Notes: a model not told the origin generated them from the sequence alone. A DNA stretch of 64,000 nt from Nitratireductor aquimarinus (GCF_046773475.1 NZ_CP177239.1:3162001-3226000), one strand, 5' to 3'. Positions 1-8,647 are shown, counted from the first letter of the stretch. Numbers and translations are program-made.

Positions 1-473
1 CCATTGCCGGTTGCTGCCAGCGCGCCGAGCGTGACGCCATGGAAGCCGTTGGTGAAAGAGATCACGTTCTGGCGACCGGTCGCCTTGCGGGCGATCTTCA
101 GCGCCGCCTCAATGGCGTTTGCGCCCGTCGGGCCGGTGAACATGACGCGGTGGTCCATGTCGCGCGGACGCAGGATGATGCGCTCGAAGGCCTTCAGGAA
201 GTCGGCCTTGGCGTCGGTGTGCATGTCGAGCCCGTGGGTCACGCCGTCGCGCTCGATATGCTCGATCAGCGCGGCCTTCATGTCCGGGTCGTTGTGGCCG
301 TAGTTCAGGGTCGAACAGCCGGCCAGAAAATCGATATAGTCGCGCCCTTCGGCGTCGGTCAGGGTCGCGCCCTGGGCCTTGGCGAACACGCTGGGGAAGC
401 TGCGGCAATAGCTGCGCGCTTCGGATTCGCGTCGCGTGAAAATCTGCTTGTCGTCCGTCGTAACGGTCGTCAT
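1..473 (-). CDS. ectB: Diaminobutyrate--2-oxoglutarate transaminase, N-terminal part (runs off the left edge)
   Basis: The first 157 codons of a class III PLP-dependent aminotransferase are present. In ectoine synthesis this enzyme converts aspartate semialdehyde plus glutamate to L-2,4-diaminobutyrate in the cytoplasm. The visible part has the typical EctB start region (FTRRESEARSYCRSFP), then DYIDFLAGCSTLNYGHNDP and FTGPTGANAIEAALKIARK, where the cofactor phosphate is bound. The catalytic lysine lies beyond the window. The gene follows ectA on the same strand after 78 bp, the standard ectA-ectB order; ectC would be expected outside the window. Identification is secure from the motifs plus the adjacent ectA. 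Confidence 0.93.
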   Translation of the reverse strand, partial: MTTVTTDDKQIFTRRESEARSYCRSFPSVFAKAQGATLTDAEGRDYIDFLAGCSTLNYGHNDPDMKAALIEHIERDGVTHGLDMHTDAKADFLKAFERIILRPRDMDHRVMFTGPTGANAIEAALKIARKATGRQNVISFTNGFHGVTLGALAATGN

Positions 474-541
474 CTGTTTTCCTTCGGATTTTTGTTCGGT
501 CGTGCGAATTAGCAAGGGGCGAATCGGGGGAGGCAGATTGT

Positions 542-563
542 GATGCCGCCATCAGGCGGCATC
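542..563 (-). other. Hairpin across the ectA stop codon
   Basis: Perfect 9-bp arms (GATGCCGCC and GGCGGCATC) flank a 4-nt loop that contains part of the ectA stop codon. No T-run follows on the minus strand, so it is not a standard terminator. It could modulate ectA/ectB expression or mRNA stability within the operon; that role is inference. Confidence 0.4.
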
Positions 564-1154
564 GTCGCTCCGGGCCTCGTCGGCGTTGCGCAGGGAAACC
601 CAGTTTCCGCGCATGCCCGCAGACGCGTCGTCTGCGAATGCAATCGTCACCATATGTTCGGTGGCGTGTTTGCCGTCGAAATGCGCATCCTTGCGGAAGT
701 AGGGCTCATGGCTGAGTTCGCCGCCCCGGGAACGCGCAAGCGAGTTGAAAAGTCCCCAGCTCGCCTTGTTGTCGGAGGTGATCGTGGTTTTCAGCGCCCG
801 CACATTCTCGCAGGCATCGCGCTGGAGCAGCGCGGCGAGCAGCTTCTTGCCGACGCCCTGACCCTGGACGCTCTGGTCCACGGCGACCTGCCAGACGAAC
901 AGAGTGTTGTCTTCGTCAGGCAGCAGATAGCCGGATACCCAGCCAACCAGCGCTCCGTCGCTGGTTCTTTCGGCGGCGATGCATGTGTCGCCGAAATGGT
1001 CGCACTGCAAAAGGTTGCAGTAGAGGGAATTCTCGTCGAGCGGCTCGCAGGACTGGATGAGCCGCCACACATCCGCGCCGTCTTCCTTGGCAGGCGGACG
1101 ATAGACAATTTCGGGCGATCGCTTGCGTACAAGCTTGATGTCAGTGATGGCCAT
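552..1154 (-). CDS. ectA: L-2,4-diaminobutyric acid acetyltransferase
   Basis: A 200-residue GNAT-family acetyltransferase that makes N-gamma-acetyl-diaminobutyrate from diaminobutyrate and acetyl-CoA, the second step of ectoine synthesis. The acetyl-CoA loop QGQGVGKK lies at residues 97-104, preceded by the strand FVWQVAVD and followed by TTITSDNKASWGLFNSLA, as in EctA. I chose the start at 1154 because AGGAG sits a few bases upstream; the frame is open further upstream to 1217, but that would swallow the ribosome binding site. It is the first gene of the ect operon, read divergently from a MarR-type regulator across a 222-bp gap. Confidence 0.93.
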   Translation of the reverse strand: MAITDIKLVRKRSPEIVYRPPAKEDGADVWRLIQSCEPLDENSLYCNLLQCDHFGDTCIAAERTSDGALVGWVSGYLLPDEDNTLFVWQVAVDQSVQGQGVGKKLLAALLQRDACENVRALKTTITSDNKASWGLFNSLARSRGGELSHEPYFRKDAHFDGKHATEHMVTIAFADDASAGMRGNWVSLRNADEARSDDAA

Positions 1155-1234
1155 TGGTCTCCTCATAGCGCGCCGGATATTATGACTATCGAAGGATATT
1201 TCAACCGCCGGAATCAAAAATGGTTCCGTGTAAT

Positions 1235-1267
1235 CTGCAAATAATTGAATTACATGGGAATTTGCAG
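1235..1267. promoter_or_regulatory. Inverted repeat in the ectA-regulator divergent promoter region
   Basis: Perfect 8-bp arms CTGCAAAT and ATTTGCAG are separated by 17 bp of AT-rich sequence in the gap between ectA and the MarR-type gene. MarR regulators bind pseudopalindromes in such divergent promoters, so this is a candidate operator for osmotic control of ectAB. The spacing is longer than a classic MarR site, so the assignment is tentative. Confidence 0.4.
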
Positions 1268-1376
1268 CGAAGTTTTATTCGCTAATCAAATTATATTTTC
1301 TCTGCTATCCATGTGCCGATGGGGAGGGCGACAGAGAATCGCCGAGTGGCCACCGCGTTTTTTGGGGAATGGCGGC

Positions 1377-1853
1377 ATGGAAGACCGTACGGAAACAAGC
1401 CTGATCGCGCTGCGGCGCATCCTGCGCGCAACCGAGCTGAATGCGCGCACGCTGGCGCGCGCCACGGGGCTGACCACGCCGCAGCTCATCGTTCTTGAAA
1501 TCGTCGTGGCCGCCGGTCGCGCCACGCCCAAGGACATTGCCGGCAAGGCCGGTGTCGGGCAGGCCACCGCGACATCGCTGGTGGACAAGCTGGAGGCCCG
1601 CAAGCTGGTGACGCGCACGCGCAGCGAGCGCGACAAGCGCGTCGTTTGGGTTGCGCCGACGGAGGAGGGCAAGGCTCTTCTTTCAGCCGCGCCCGACCCG
1701 CTCCAGAAGACTTTTTCCGAGCAGTTTCAGGCCCTGCCCGACTGGGAGCAGGGCATGATCGTTGCCGCGCTGGAACGCGTCGGCGCAATGCTCAACGCCG
1801 GCGCGCTGGATGCCGCGCCGCTGCTGGATGTCGGGGCGGTGGATCGCAAATAG
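1377..1853 (+). CDS. ectR: MarR-family transcriptional regulator, probable ectoine operon regulator
   Basis: A 158-residue winged-helix regulator. The recognition region reads TTPQLIVLEIVVAAGRATP, then GKAGVGQATATSLVDKLEAR, and the wing is LVTRTRSERDKRVVW, the usual MarR signature. The start at 1377 matches the size of MarR proteins; the frame stays open to 1245 but those codons are AT-rich promoter-like DNA. Position and orientation, divergent from ectA, match EctR, a known repressor of ect genes in halophilic bacteria (established for Methylomicrobium). Its role here is inferred from that arrangement. Confidence 0.82.
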   Translation: MEDRTETSLIALRRILRATELNARTLARATGLTTPQLIVLEIVVAAGRATPKDIAGKAGVGQATATSLVDKLEARKLVTRTRSERDKRVVWVAPTEEGKALLSAAPDPLQKTFSEQFQALPDWEQGMIVAALERVGAMLNAGALDAAPLLDVGAVDRK

Positions 1854-1900
1854 CGCGATCCTGCACGGCCCCTCATCCCAGGCCCTGACCCTAAGGTGCT

Positions 1901-3916
1901 CTAAAGCTTGGCGATGAAATCCCGCATGTCTTTTTCAAGGCGCTGGAGCTCTGCTTCCGCGTCGCTTCTCCTGTCGGAAAGTCCGGCGATACGGTTTTCC
2001 TGCTCTTCCAGCATGCGCATGTAGCGCTGGCCGAGCGCGCTTTCTCCGGGGACCGAGCCGAGATTGTCGCGGATGCGGGCCTGGTCGCCGGTCGTGCGCT
2101 CCAGCTCGCGCTGGATGTTCTCCACCTTGCGCTCCGCCGTTGCTGCCTCGCGCTTCATGGCTGCAAGCGTTCTCAGCCGCTCTGTCGTCGTCGTGTCGGC
2201 TGCCGTTCCCGCCCAGACATAGACGGCGTCTGCGCTGGCGTCGAACAGGGCAAAACTCTCCGTGCGGCTGCGTTCCATCACGGCTTTCACGCTGGCCTTG
2301 CCGCCGGCGTCCACCTTGGCGCGCAGGCGATAATGCGACGGCGTGGCGCTGTCGAGGGCGGTCGAGGCCATCTTCCAGCCGTCGCGGCGCGGATGCTCGA
2401 TCAGGATCGTGCGCGGCGCGTCCGGTGCGCCCTTGATCGCATAGCTGGTGGTGATCCGCGATACGGTGGTCGTGTGCAGCGTGCCATCGACGATGGAGAC
2501 CTCGCTCACGCGTTCGTCCGGATTGGTCTCCGTTGCGATCTCGACCTTGCGGTCGCTGGCAAAGCTCGCCATGCGGCTTTCACCGGCAGGAATGCCCGTG
2601 AGCTGCGCATCGCCCACATAGCCGCTCGCCGTGTCGTAGACGGTGACAATGCCGGGCGGCAGGCTCGCTTCCGTATCGTTGCTCAGGAACACGGCTGCAA
2701 CGGGGTGGATGCTGCGGCCCTCCGGCTGGAAGAGCGAGACGCGCTCAGCGCGGATTTCCGCATCCACGAAGGGCACGGAGAGGCTTTTCCCCGCGGCAAG
2801 ATCGATGGCGTTCGGCAGGCGATAGGTGGCGCTGGTTTCGCCCTCGCGCGGCAGGCTGCGGTCGGTCGGTTCCGAAGGCATGGGCATTGCCATGTCGGCC
2901 ATCATGGCCGGCGCGGGTGCTGCGCCAAAGGCGCGCTTGCGCAGCGGCATTGCGTCCATCTCGGACATTTCGATGGCGCTGCTGTCGTCCGGACGGGGTG
3001 GCGCGGCGTTGCCCACGGCGACGGGGATCTCCGGTCGCTCGTTCCAGTAACGCTGGTGCAGGCGCTGCGCGAGCGTCACGGGTGCGCCGGACGAGAGTGT
3101 CAGGCCGATGCCTCTCCAGTCCTCGCCAGTGGCGTTTTCGATAACCGCCCAGGCCTGCAGGCGCGCCCTTTCACCTTCGCCTGAAACAAGCCGATAGGCG
3201 GATTTCCAGACCGGTGCGGGCACCACATAGGAAAGCGTGATGTCGCGCGCACCGGTTCCTGTCAGGTCGATTGCCACGGAGCGGATCGTGTCGGTGCGGC
3301 CGCGCCCGCTCACCTTTGCGGCCTGGCGCAGCTTCTCGCGCATCGCCTCGTCGCGAATGTCGAGCTCGGTGTCTGTGCCAAGCTTCAGCATCTCCACCGT
3401 ACCGGCTTCGGTCATGACAGAGAGAACGCGCTCGGTGCGTGGTGCTGTTTCGCTGCCGGCCTGTTGCGTGTCGACGCCCAGGATCATGCCTTCCACCGTG
3501 CGCCCGCCGGATGTGGCGCGCACGGCAACGCCCTGAAGCGCGGCTGCCAGCGCCGGCACGGAGCCCATTTCGCTTGCGTTGAAGGGCAGGCGACGGAATG
3601 TTTCCTCGACGGGGGAGAGACCGTCCAGCGTCACCGCATCGATTGTGCCCGACGGGTCACGGACCACGAGACTTTTCAGAAAATCGTCCACCTGGTCGAG
3701 CGGGATTTCGATGCGCAGCGTGCCGTTGCCATCAATCCGGGCTGTGCGCCGGATCTCGGCCAGACCGCCGGAGGAGAGCGTGATCGCTTCGATTCGCCCG
3801 CTGTCAGCCACCTCGGCAAAGGCCGGCTGAGCGGCTGATGCAAAGGCGAAACACGCGCCGAACAGGGCGGCGCGTGCGATCTCGCGGGTCACATTCTGGG
3901 GTTTCTTCGATGTCAC
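1901..3916 (-). CDS. Periplasmic DUF4139-like protein with C-terminal coiled coil
   Basis: A 671-residue exported protein. A signal peptide covers residues 1-34, with likely cleavage after AFA. The N-terminal third resembles the DUF4140/DUF4139 'mucoidy inhibitor A' type (LRIEIPLDQVDDFLKSLVV), and the middle contains the DUF4139-like strand pattern VSLFQPEGRSIHPVAAVFLS followed by LPPGIVTVYD. The last 85 residues are charged and heptad-rich (LRTLAAMKREAATAERKVE), predicting a coiled coil. A Pro/Met-rich linker lies near residues 315-355. Biochemical function is unknown. It is a single gene between the ectoine regulator and an ABC transporter, with no obvious operon partner. Confidence 0.7.
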   Translation of the reverse strand: MTSKKPQNVTREIARAALFGACFAFASAAQPAFAEVADSGRIEAITLSSGGLAEIRRTARIDGNGTLRIEIPLDQVDDFLKSLVVRDPSGTIDAVTLDGLSPVEETFRRLPFNASEMGSVPALAAALQGVAVRATSGGRTVEGMILGVDTQQAGSETAPRTERVLSVMTEAGTVEMLKLGTDTELDIRDEAMREKLRQAAKVSGRGRTDTIRSVAIDLTGTGARDITLSYVVPAPVWKSAYRLVSGEGERARLQAWAVIENATGEDWRGIGLTLSSGAPVTLAQRLHQRYWNERPEIPVAVGNAAPPRPDDSSAIEMSEMDAMPLRKRAFGAAPAPAMMADMAMPMPSEPTDRSLPREGETSATYRLPNAIDLAAGKSLSVPFVDAEIRAERVSLFQPEGRSIHPVAAVFLSNDTEASLPPGIVTVYDTASGYVGDAQLTGIPAGESRMASFASDRKVEIATETNPDERVSEVSIVDGTLHTTTVSRITTSYAIKGAPDAPRTILIEHPRRDGWKMASTALDSATPSHYRLRAKVDAGGKASVKAVMERSRTESFALFDASADAVYVWAGTAADTTTTERLRTLAAMKREAATAERKVENIQRELERTTGDQARIRDNLGSVPGESALGQRYMRMLEEQENRIAGLSDRRSDAEAELQRLEKDMRDFIAKL

Positions 3917-4043
3917 GGTCCGTCTCCACGCTGCCTGATTTTGTCAGGGAAGGTCTCAAAACGAGATCTCGATAGCAACGCAAATGGATCGGATCGTGGC
4001 GCGGATGGGAAAAATGTCTCCCATCCGCTCAGGATAGCTGTCG

Positions 4044-4778
4044 TCAGATCAGCGGATTGAGCACCCGCTTGAGGAAGCTCTGGGTGCGCGGCTCCTGCGG
4101 ATTGCGCAGCACCTCTTCCGCAGAGCCCTGTTCGACGATCACGCCGCCCTCGAGGAACAGCACCCGGTCCGCCACCTCGCGGGCGAAGCCCATCTCATGG
4201 GTGACGACAACCATCGTCATGCCTTCCTCGGCCACCTGGCGCATCACGCTGAGCACGTCGCCCACCAGTTCGGGGTCGAGCGCCGATGTCGGTTCATCGA
4301 ACAGGATCGCCTCGGGCTGCATGGCGAGCGCCCGGGCAATGGCCACGCGCTGCTGCTGTCCGCCCGAAAGATTGCCGGGATAGCTCTCCATCTTGTCTTC
4401 GAGGCCGACCTTCTTCAGATAGCCGGCGGCCATCTCGCGGGCTTCCGCGCGGGACATGCCCTTCACGTAGACCGGCCCTTCCATCACGTTCTCGATGGCC
4501 GTGCGGTGGGGGAAGAGATTGAAGCGCTGAAACACCATGGAGACCCGCTGGCGGATCGCCTTGATGGATTTGTCCTCGGGGTCGACGCGTTGCCCGTCGA
4601 TCCGGATTTCGCCTTTCTGGTAGGTCTCCAGCCCGTTGAGGCAGCGCAGGATGGTGGATTTGCCAGAACCCGACGGACCGATGATGCAGACGACTTCACC
4701 CGGCTCGACATCGAAGCTGATGCCGCGGATGACCTCGACCGGGCCGTAGCTCTTGTGGATGTCCCTGACCTCAATCAT
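4044..4778 (-). CDS. Polar amino acid ABC transporter, ATP-binding subunit
   Basis: A 244-residue GlnQ/HisP-type ATPase that powers uptake through the adjacent permease. Walker A GPSGSGKST is at residues 34-42, the Q-loop is in MVFQRFNLFPH, the signature is LSGGQQQRVAIARALA, and Walker B is AILFDEPTSALDPELV, followed by the switch histidine in VVTHEMGFA. Its start overlaps the end of the permease gene by 4 bp. Gene order from the promoter is binding protein, permease, ATPase. The substrate cannot be read from sequence; the nearby FAD oxidase suggests an amine or amino acid that is oxidised after uptake. Confidence 0.9.
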   Translation of the reverse strand: MIEVRDIHKSYGPVEVIRGISFDVEPGEVVCIIGPSGSGKSTILRCLNGLETYQKGEIRIDGQRVDPEDKSIKAIRQRVSMVFQRFNLFPHRTAIENVMEGPVYVKGMSRAEAREMAAGYLKKVGLEDKMESYPGNLSGGQQQRVAIARALAMQPEAILFDEPTSALDPELVGDVLSVMRQVAEEGMTMVVVTHEMGFAREVADRVLFLEGGVIVEQGSAEEVLRNPQEPRTQSFLKRVLNPLI

Positions 4779-5428
4779 GCGTTTTTGTACCTCTTCTCAA
4801 GCTGGCGGGCGAGGTAGGTGAGGGGCAGCGCCATCACCAGATACATGAGCGCAACCAGCGTAAAGACAGTCATGTTGTCGAAGGTGGACGAGGCGATGAG
4901 CTGGCCCTGGCGGGTCAGTTCGGCCACGGTGATCGTCGACACCAGCGAGCTGTCCTTCAGCATCATGATCATCGTGTTGCCATAGGGCGGCAGGGCGATG
5001 CGGAAGGCCTGCGGAAGGATCACGCGGCGCATGATCAGATTGTCGCTCATACCGATGGACTGGGCGGCCTCGATCTGCCCCCGGTCGATAGCCTCGATGC
5101 CGGCCCGGAAATTCTCTGCCTGATAGGCGGAATAGGCGATGCCCATGCCGATCACACCGGCCTGAAAGGCCGTCAGGTTGATGCCGATATCGGGCATCAC
5201 GAAATAGATGTAGAAAAGCTGGACGATGATCGGAATGCCGCGAATGACCGTGATGAAGGTCCGGCTGATCATCTGGAATGCGCGCACCTTGGTCCAGCCC
5301 AGAATGGCCCAGAAGAGCCCCAGAACCGTGCTGACGAGCAGGGACAGAACGGTGACCGCAATGGTGACCCAGACACCTTCCATCAGGACTGGCAGATAGT
5401 CAGCGGCACGTGAGAGAGCCTCGGACAT
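4775..5428 (-). CDS. Polar amino acid ABC transporter, permease subunit
   Basis: A 217-residue inner membrane protein of the HisM/GlnP family with about five membrane segments. The EAA loop that docks with the ATPase is visible as IEAAQSIGMSDNLIMRRVILPQAF, shortened here to its core EAAQSIGMS. TFITVIRGIPIIVQLFYIYF is the family's conserved 'RGTPLLVQ' region. It overlaps the ATPase gene by 4 bp and lies 80 bp after the binding-protein gene. One permease gene implies a homodimeric channel. Confidence 0.9.
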   Translation of the reverse strand: MSEALSRAADYLPVLMEGVWVTIAVTVLSLLVSTVLGLFWAILGWTKVRAFQMISRTFITVIRGIPIIVQLFYIYFVMPDIGINLTAFQAGVIGMGIAYSAYQAENFRAGIEAIDRGQIEAAQSIGMSDNLIMRRVILPQAFRIALPPYGNTMIMMLKDSSLVSTITVAELTRQGQLIASSTFDNMTVFTLVALMYLVMALPLTYLARQLEKRYKNA

Positions 5429-5508
5429 GGTATTTCCTGCGTAATGTTCGAAGAAACGGATGGCGCGGGAGACGGGCTCCCGCGCCGTTCAGATCAATTG
5501 CCCTGAAA

Positions 5509-6291
5509 TCAGTTCAGGCCCCATTTGGTGAGGATCTCGTCGAGCTTGCCCGAAGCCTTGATCTTCTTGAGCCCCTCATTGAGCGAGGCGCGCAGTTCGT
5601 CATTGCCCGGTTTCACCGACATCGCCACATCGCCGGTGATGGTGGAGTCGTAGCTCTTCACCAGCCGCACATTCGCAGCCCCCTGCGAGAGCTGGTAGGC
5701 GACGATGGGCCGGTCGCCGAAGCCCGCATCGATGCGGCCGAGCTGCACGTCGCGCATGATGTCGGGGATGCTGTCGTAGATCTTCACTTCCTTGAAAACG
5801 CCCAGCGCCTTCATCGGCTCGATATAGGCGGTGCCGACCTGCACGCCGACCGTCTTGCCTTCAAGATCCTGCGGGGTCTTGTATTCGGTTTCGTCATCCT
5901 TGGAGACGAACAGGCCCTCGCCGTAGGAATAGACCGTGTCGGTGAAATCGACGACCTTGGCGCGTTCCTCGGTCGCGTACATCGCGGCGGCGATGATGTC
6001 GATCTTGTCGCTGGTCAGCGACGGGATCAGCGCCGACCACTGGGTTGCCTTCACATCCGGCGTGAAACCTTCCTCCTCACCGATGGCGGTGATGATGTCG
6101 ACCATCACGCCCGAGATCTTGTTGGATTTCACGTCGAGAAAGGTGAAGGGAACGCCCGTCGGGGTCGAGCCCACCTTGTAGGTCGGGGTTTCTGCGCTGG
6201 CCGGCGTCCATGCTGCCGATGCCGCGATAAGGGCGGCCGCGCCCAGACCGATAAGGCCGCGACGGTTGGTGAAAAAGCCATTCAAGCTCAT
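5509..6291 (-). CDS. Polar amino acid ABC transporter, periplasmic substrate-binding protein
   Basis: A 260-residue SBP_bac_3 family protein, the first gene of this transporter operon. The leader has a twin-arginine-like motif (TNRRGLIGLG) before a hydrophobic stretch, with cleavage likely after ASA at about residue 33, so export could be Tat or Sec. The mature part begins TYKVGSTPTGVPFTFLD and contains FTDTVYSYGEGLFV and GKTVGVQVGTAY, typical of lysine/arginine/histidine or opine-type binding proteins. Ligand unknown. It is divergent from the XRE-cupin regulator, which may control it. Confidence 0.88.
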   Translation of the reverse strand: MSLNGFFTNRRGLIGLGAAALIAASAAWTPASAETPTYKVGSTPTGVPFTFLDVKSNKISGVMVDIITAIGEEEGFTPDVKATQWSALIPSLTSDKIDIIAAAMYATEERAKVVDFTDTVYSYGEGLFVSKDDETEYKTPQDLEGKTVGVQVGTAYIEPMKALGVFKEVKIYDSIPDIMRDVQLGRIDAGFGDRPIVAYQLSQGAANVRLVKSYDSTITGDVAMSVKPGNDELRASLNEGLKKIKASGKLDEILTKWGLN

Positions 6292-6314
6292 GCTACTCTC
6301 CTCTCCTGAAGCGC

Positions 6315-6353
6315 CAATCCGAGGGCAGTCGTTATTTTTTTACTCTCGGATTG
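6315..6353. promoter_or_regulatory. Inverted repeat between the ABC operon and the XRE-cupin gene
   Basis: Perfect 9-bp arms CAATCCGAG and CTCGGATTG, 21 bp apart with an AT-rich centre, lie in the 117-bp divergent promoter region. This is a plausible operator or pair of half-sites for the neighbouring XRE-cupin regulator, which would then control both the transporter and itself. The symmetry is seen in the sequence; the binding is inference. Confidence 0.45.
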
Positions 6354-6408
6354 AAATTTTTGGATCATTATTTCATGATGCTTGAAGAAACGGAGGCTTG
6401 TCAACGGC

Positions 6409-7065
6409 ATGATCGATAAAGTCGGAGATCGCGCGGCGGCTCAGTCGAGAGTTTCAGACGATAAGCAAACAGGGGAGAAGCCCGTGGGCGGAGCGGAAAC
6501 GACCGAATGGAGCAGCGATGCGATCGGCGCTCGTTTGCGGCAAAGGCGCAAGGTGCGTGGTCTCTCCCTGCAGGTCGTTGCCGGACGCGCCGATGTCTCC
6601 ATCGGGCTTCTCAGCCAGATCGAGCGCGGCCTCACCATGCCCTCGGTGCATTCCCTGAGCGCGATCTGCAATGCGCTCGAAATGCCCGTCAGCTGGCTGT
6701 TCGATCCGGGTGGCAATCCGCAGGAGCGGTATGTCGTGCGCGCGCACCAGCGCCGTGTGCTTGATCTTGGCGCAAAGGGCATGCGCAAGGAATTGATGAC
6801 GCCGGACGACATCACCGGCATCCAGATGATGCGGCTGATCATCCAGCCGGGAGGCTCGACGGGGGACACGCCCTATTGCCACGAGACGGGCGCCAAATGC
6901 GGAACGGTGCTGAACGGAACGCTGGGACTGGAGATTGACGGCCGCACCGTGCTTCTGAAGCCGGGCGACAGCTTCGCCTTTCCGGCAAGCGCATTGATCC
7001 GGTTCTGGTGTGAGGGGCAGGAGGAAACCGAAGCGTTCTGGATCGTCACGCCAGCGGTTTACTAG
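6409..7065 (+). CDS. XRE-family regulator with C-terminal cupin domain
   Basis: A 218-residue PuuR-like regulator. The helix-turn-helix (LRQRRKVRGLSLQVVAGRAD, then VSIGLLSQIERGLTMPSVHS) is followed by a small cupin sensing domain ending in the motif LLKPGDSFAFPASALIRFWC. I report the ATG at 6409, which has GGAGG upstream at long spacing. A GTG at 6484, with a better spaced AGGGGAGA, is an equally good start and would remove 25 residues. The stop codon TAG overlaps an intergenic palindromic repeat. Such regulators often control amine or amino acid catabolism, which fits the divergent ABC operon and the downstream FAD oxidase. Confidence 0.85.
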   Translation: MIDKVGDRAAAQSRVSDDKQTGEKPVGGAETTEWSSDAIGARLRQRRKVRGLSLQVVAGRADVSIGLLSQIERGLTMPSVHSLSAICNALEMPVSWLFDPGGNPQERYVVRAHQRRVLDLGAKGMRKELMTPDDITGIQMMRLIIQPGGSTGDTPYCHETGAKCGTVLNGTLGLEIDGRTVLLKPGDSFAFPASALIRFWCEGQEETEAFWIVTPAVY

Positions 7066-7123
7066 AGCAATTCCAGGAAAAGTGGAAACCGGTTTTCCGT
7101 CCGGAATTGCGCAAACACGCTCT
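7064..7123. repeat. Palindromic intergenic repeat, AACCGGTTTT family, copy 1
   Basis: Nested inverted repeat: outer AGAGC / GCTCT, middle GCAATTCC / GGAATTGC, and inner GGAAAA...AAACCGGTTTTCC. The left edge overlaps the TAG stop of the XRE-cupin gene. Similar elements are widespread between genes in Hyphomicrobiales. Four other copies occur in this window, near 12826, 25448, 27814 and 42514. Confidence 0.85.
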
Positions 7124-7224
7124 GGATCGCCAGGCGTCCGTCCGGATGCACATGGGTAATCCAGATTAATGATGCAGCGGCGGTTTTCGCGAGATGCTGC
7201 GGAAAGGTTGAGGAGGGGAAGTTC

Positions 7225-8529
7225 ATGACCGAAGCCGTGATCGCCAACGAACAGGGTTTCATTTCACGCTCGCTCTGGAATGCGACGGCAAATCCGTCGC
7301 AAGACTATCCGGCGCTTGTCGGCGAGCAGGAATGCGATGTGGCTGTGATCGGCGGCGGGTTTGCCGGGCTTTCCGCAGCGCTCCATCTGGCGGAGGCGGG
7401 GGTGAGCGTCTGTCTTCTGGAGGCCGAGACGCCTGGTTGGGGCGCATCGGGCCGCAATGGCGGACAGGTTGTTCCGGGCCTCAAGGAAGACCCCGATGAG
7501 ATCGAGCGGCGCTTCGGTTCCGAACTCGGCGGGCGCATGGTGCGGCTGTCTGGCAATGCAGGATATTTCGTCTTCGACCTGATCGAGCGTCTGGGCATTG
7601 ATTGCGGTGCATCGCGCGCCGGCTGGATCCAGCCGATCCACAGCGAGGCAGCACGCACCACCGTGCGCAAGCGCTTCGACCAGTGGCGGCGGCGCGATGC
7701 CGCCATGCGCATGCTCGACCGTGAGGAAACCGCCGCACTTCTTGGAACCGACGCCTATCTTGGCGGTATGCTGGATCAGCGCGGCGGCAATCTGCACCCG
7801 CTGAATTATGCGCTTGGTCTTGCAGAGGCTGCGGCGCGCGCCGGTGCACGCATCCACGGTCACAGCCGCGCGGAGCGCTGGGAGCATGAAGGTGGCGGTG
7901 TGCGCATTCACACCGCAAAGGGGCAGGTGCGCGCCGGCAAAATTCTCGTCTGCACCAATGGCTATGCCGATGGGTTTTCCGGCGCGATTGGCCGGACGGT
8001 GGTGCCGATCCGCTCCATCCAGGTGGCGACAGAGCCGCTGCCGGCGGAAATCGCCGGTTCGATCTTCCCGCAGGGGCATTCGGCTTCCGACACGCGGCGG
8101 CTCCTTCATTATTTCCGCAAAGGTCCGGGCGACTGCTTCGTGATGGGCGGACGCGGCGACTATTCGCAGGGCGGAACGGAGCATCAGTTCGAGGTGCTGC
8201 GCAAGGCGAGCGTCAGGCTCTACCCCCAGCTGGCGGAGGCGCGCTGGGTGCATCACTGGGGTGGCTATGTCGCCATGACCGTGAGCCATTACCCGCAGCT
8301 TCTGCGCATGGACGACAATGTCTGGGCGGCCTGCGGCTTCAATGGGCGCGGTGTGGCCATGGCTACGGCGCTGGGCAAGGTGATCGCGGACGCCGCGCGC
8401 GGCGTGCCGGAGGCGGAGCTTGATTTCCCCGTGACGAAGGTAAAGCCCATCCCCTTCTACTTCATGCGCCGCTACGCGGTCGCGGCGGCCGTTGCCTGGG
8501 CGCGGTTGCGCGACGGGCTGGGCCGCTAA
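7225..8529 (+). CDS. FAD-dependent oxidoreductase (DAO family, gamma-glutamylputrescine oxidase-like)
   Basis: A 434-residue flavoprotein of the D-amino acid oxidase superfamily. The dinucleotide-binding motif GGGFAG is at residues 43-48, and GASGRNGGQVVPGL at about 73-86 is characteristic of PuuB-like oxidases. The C-terminal flavin site appears as WAACGFNGRGVAMATALGK. Strong ribosome binding site GAGGAGG just before the ATG. The likely reaction is oxidation of an amine or amino acid to an aldehyde/imine, releasing ammonia and peroxide or passing on electrons. The neighbouring ABC operon and PuuR-like regulator suggest an uptake-and-oxidation module; the substrate is not determined. Confidence 0.85.
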   Translation: MTEAVIANEQGFISRSLWNATANPSQDYPALVGEQECDVAVIGGGFAGLSAALHLAEAGVSVCLLEAETPGWGASGRNGGQVVPGLKEDPDEIERRFGSELGGRMVRLSGNAGYFVFDLIERLGIDCGASRAGWIQPIHSEAARTTVRKRFDQWRRRDAAMRMLDREETAALLGTDAYLGGMLDQRGGNLHPLNYALGLAEAAARAGARIHGHSRAERWEHEGGGVRIHTAKGQVRAGKILVCTNGYADGFSGAIGRTVVPIRSIQVATEPLPAEIAGSIFPQGHSASDTRRLLHYFRKGPGDCFVMGGRGDYSQGGTEHQFEVLRKASVRLYPQLAEARWVHHWGGYVAMTVSHYPQLLRMDDNVWAACGFNGRGVAMATALGKVIADAARGVPEAELDFPVTKVKPIPFYFMRRYAVAAAVAWARLRDGLGR

Positions 8530-8573
8530 AAGGGGTTCACCGGAAAATGCGGGGCTGTGCAAGGGAGAGCTGG

Positions 8574-8647
8574 CGATCCCGACAGGATTCGAACCTGTGA
8601 CCCTCAGATTAGGAATCTGATGCTCTATCCTGCTGAGCTACGGGACC
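8574..8647 (-). tRNA. tRNA-Arg (anticodon CCT)
   Basis: The minus strand folds into a complete cloverleaf: acceptor GGTCCCG / CGGGATC (one G-U pair), D-stem GCTC / GAGC, anticodon stem TCAGA / TCTGA around loop TTCCTAA giving anticodon CCT, and T-loop GGTTCGAATCC. Length is 74 nt without an encoded CCA. It reads AGG arginine codons. It lies between the FAD oxidase and the M20 peptidase genes, with no sign of an integrated element at its 3' end. Confidence 0.95.
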
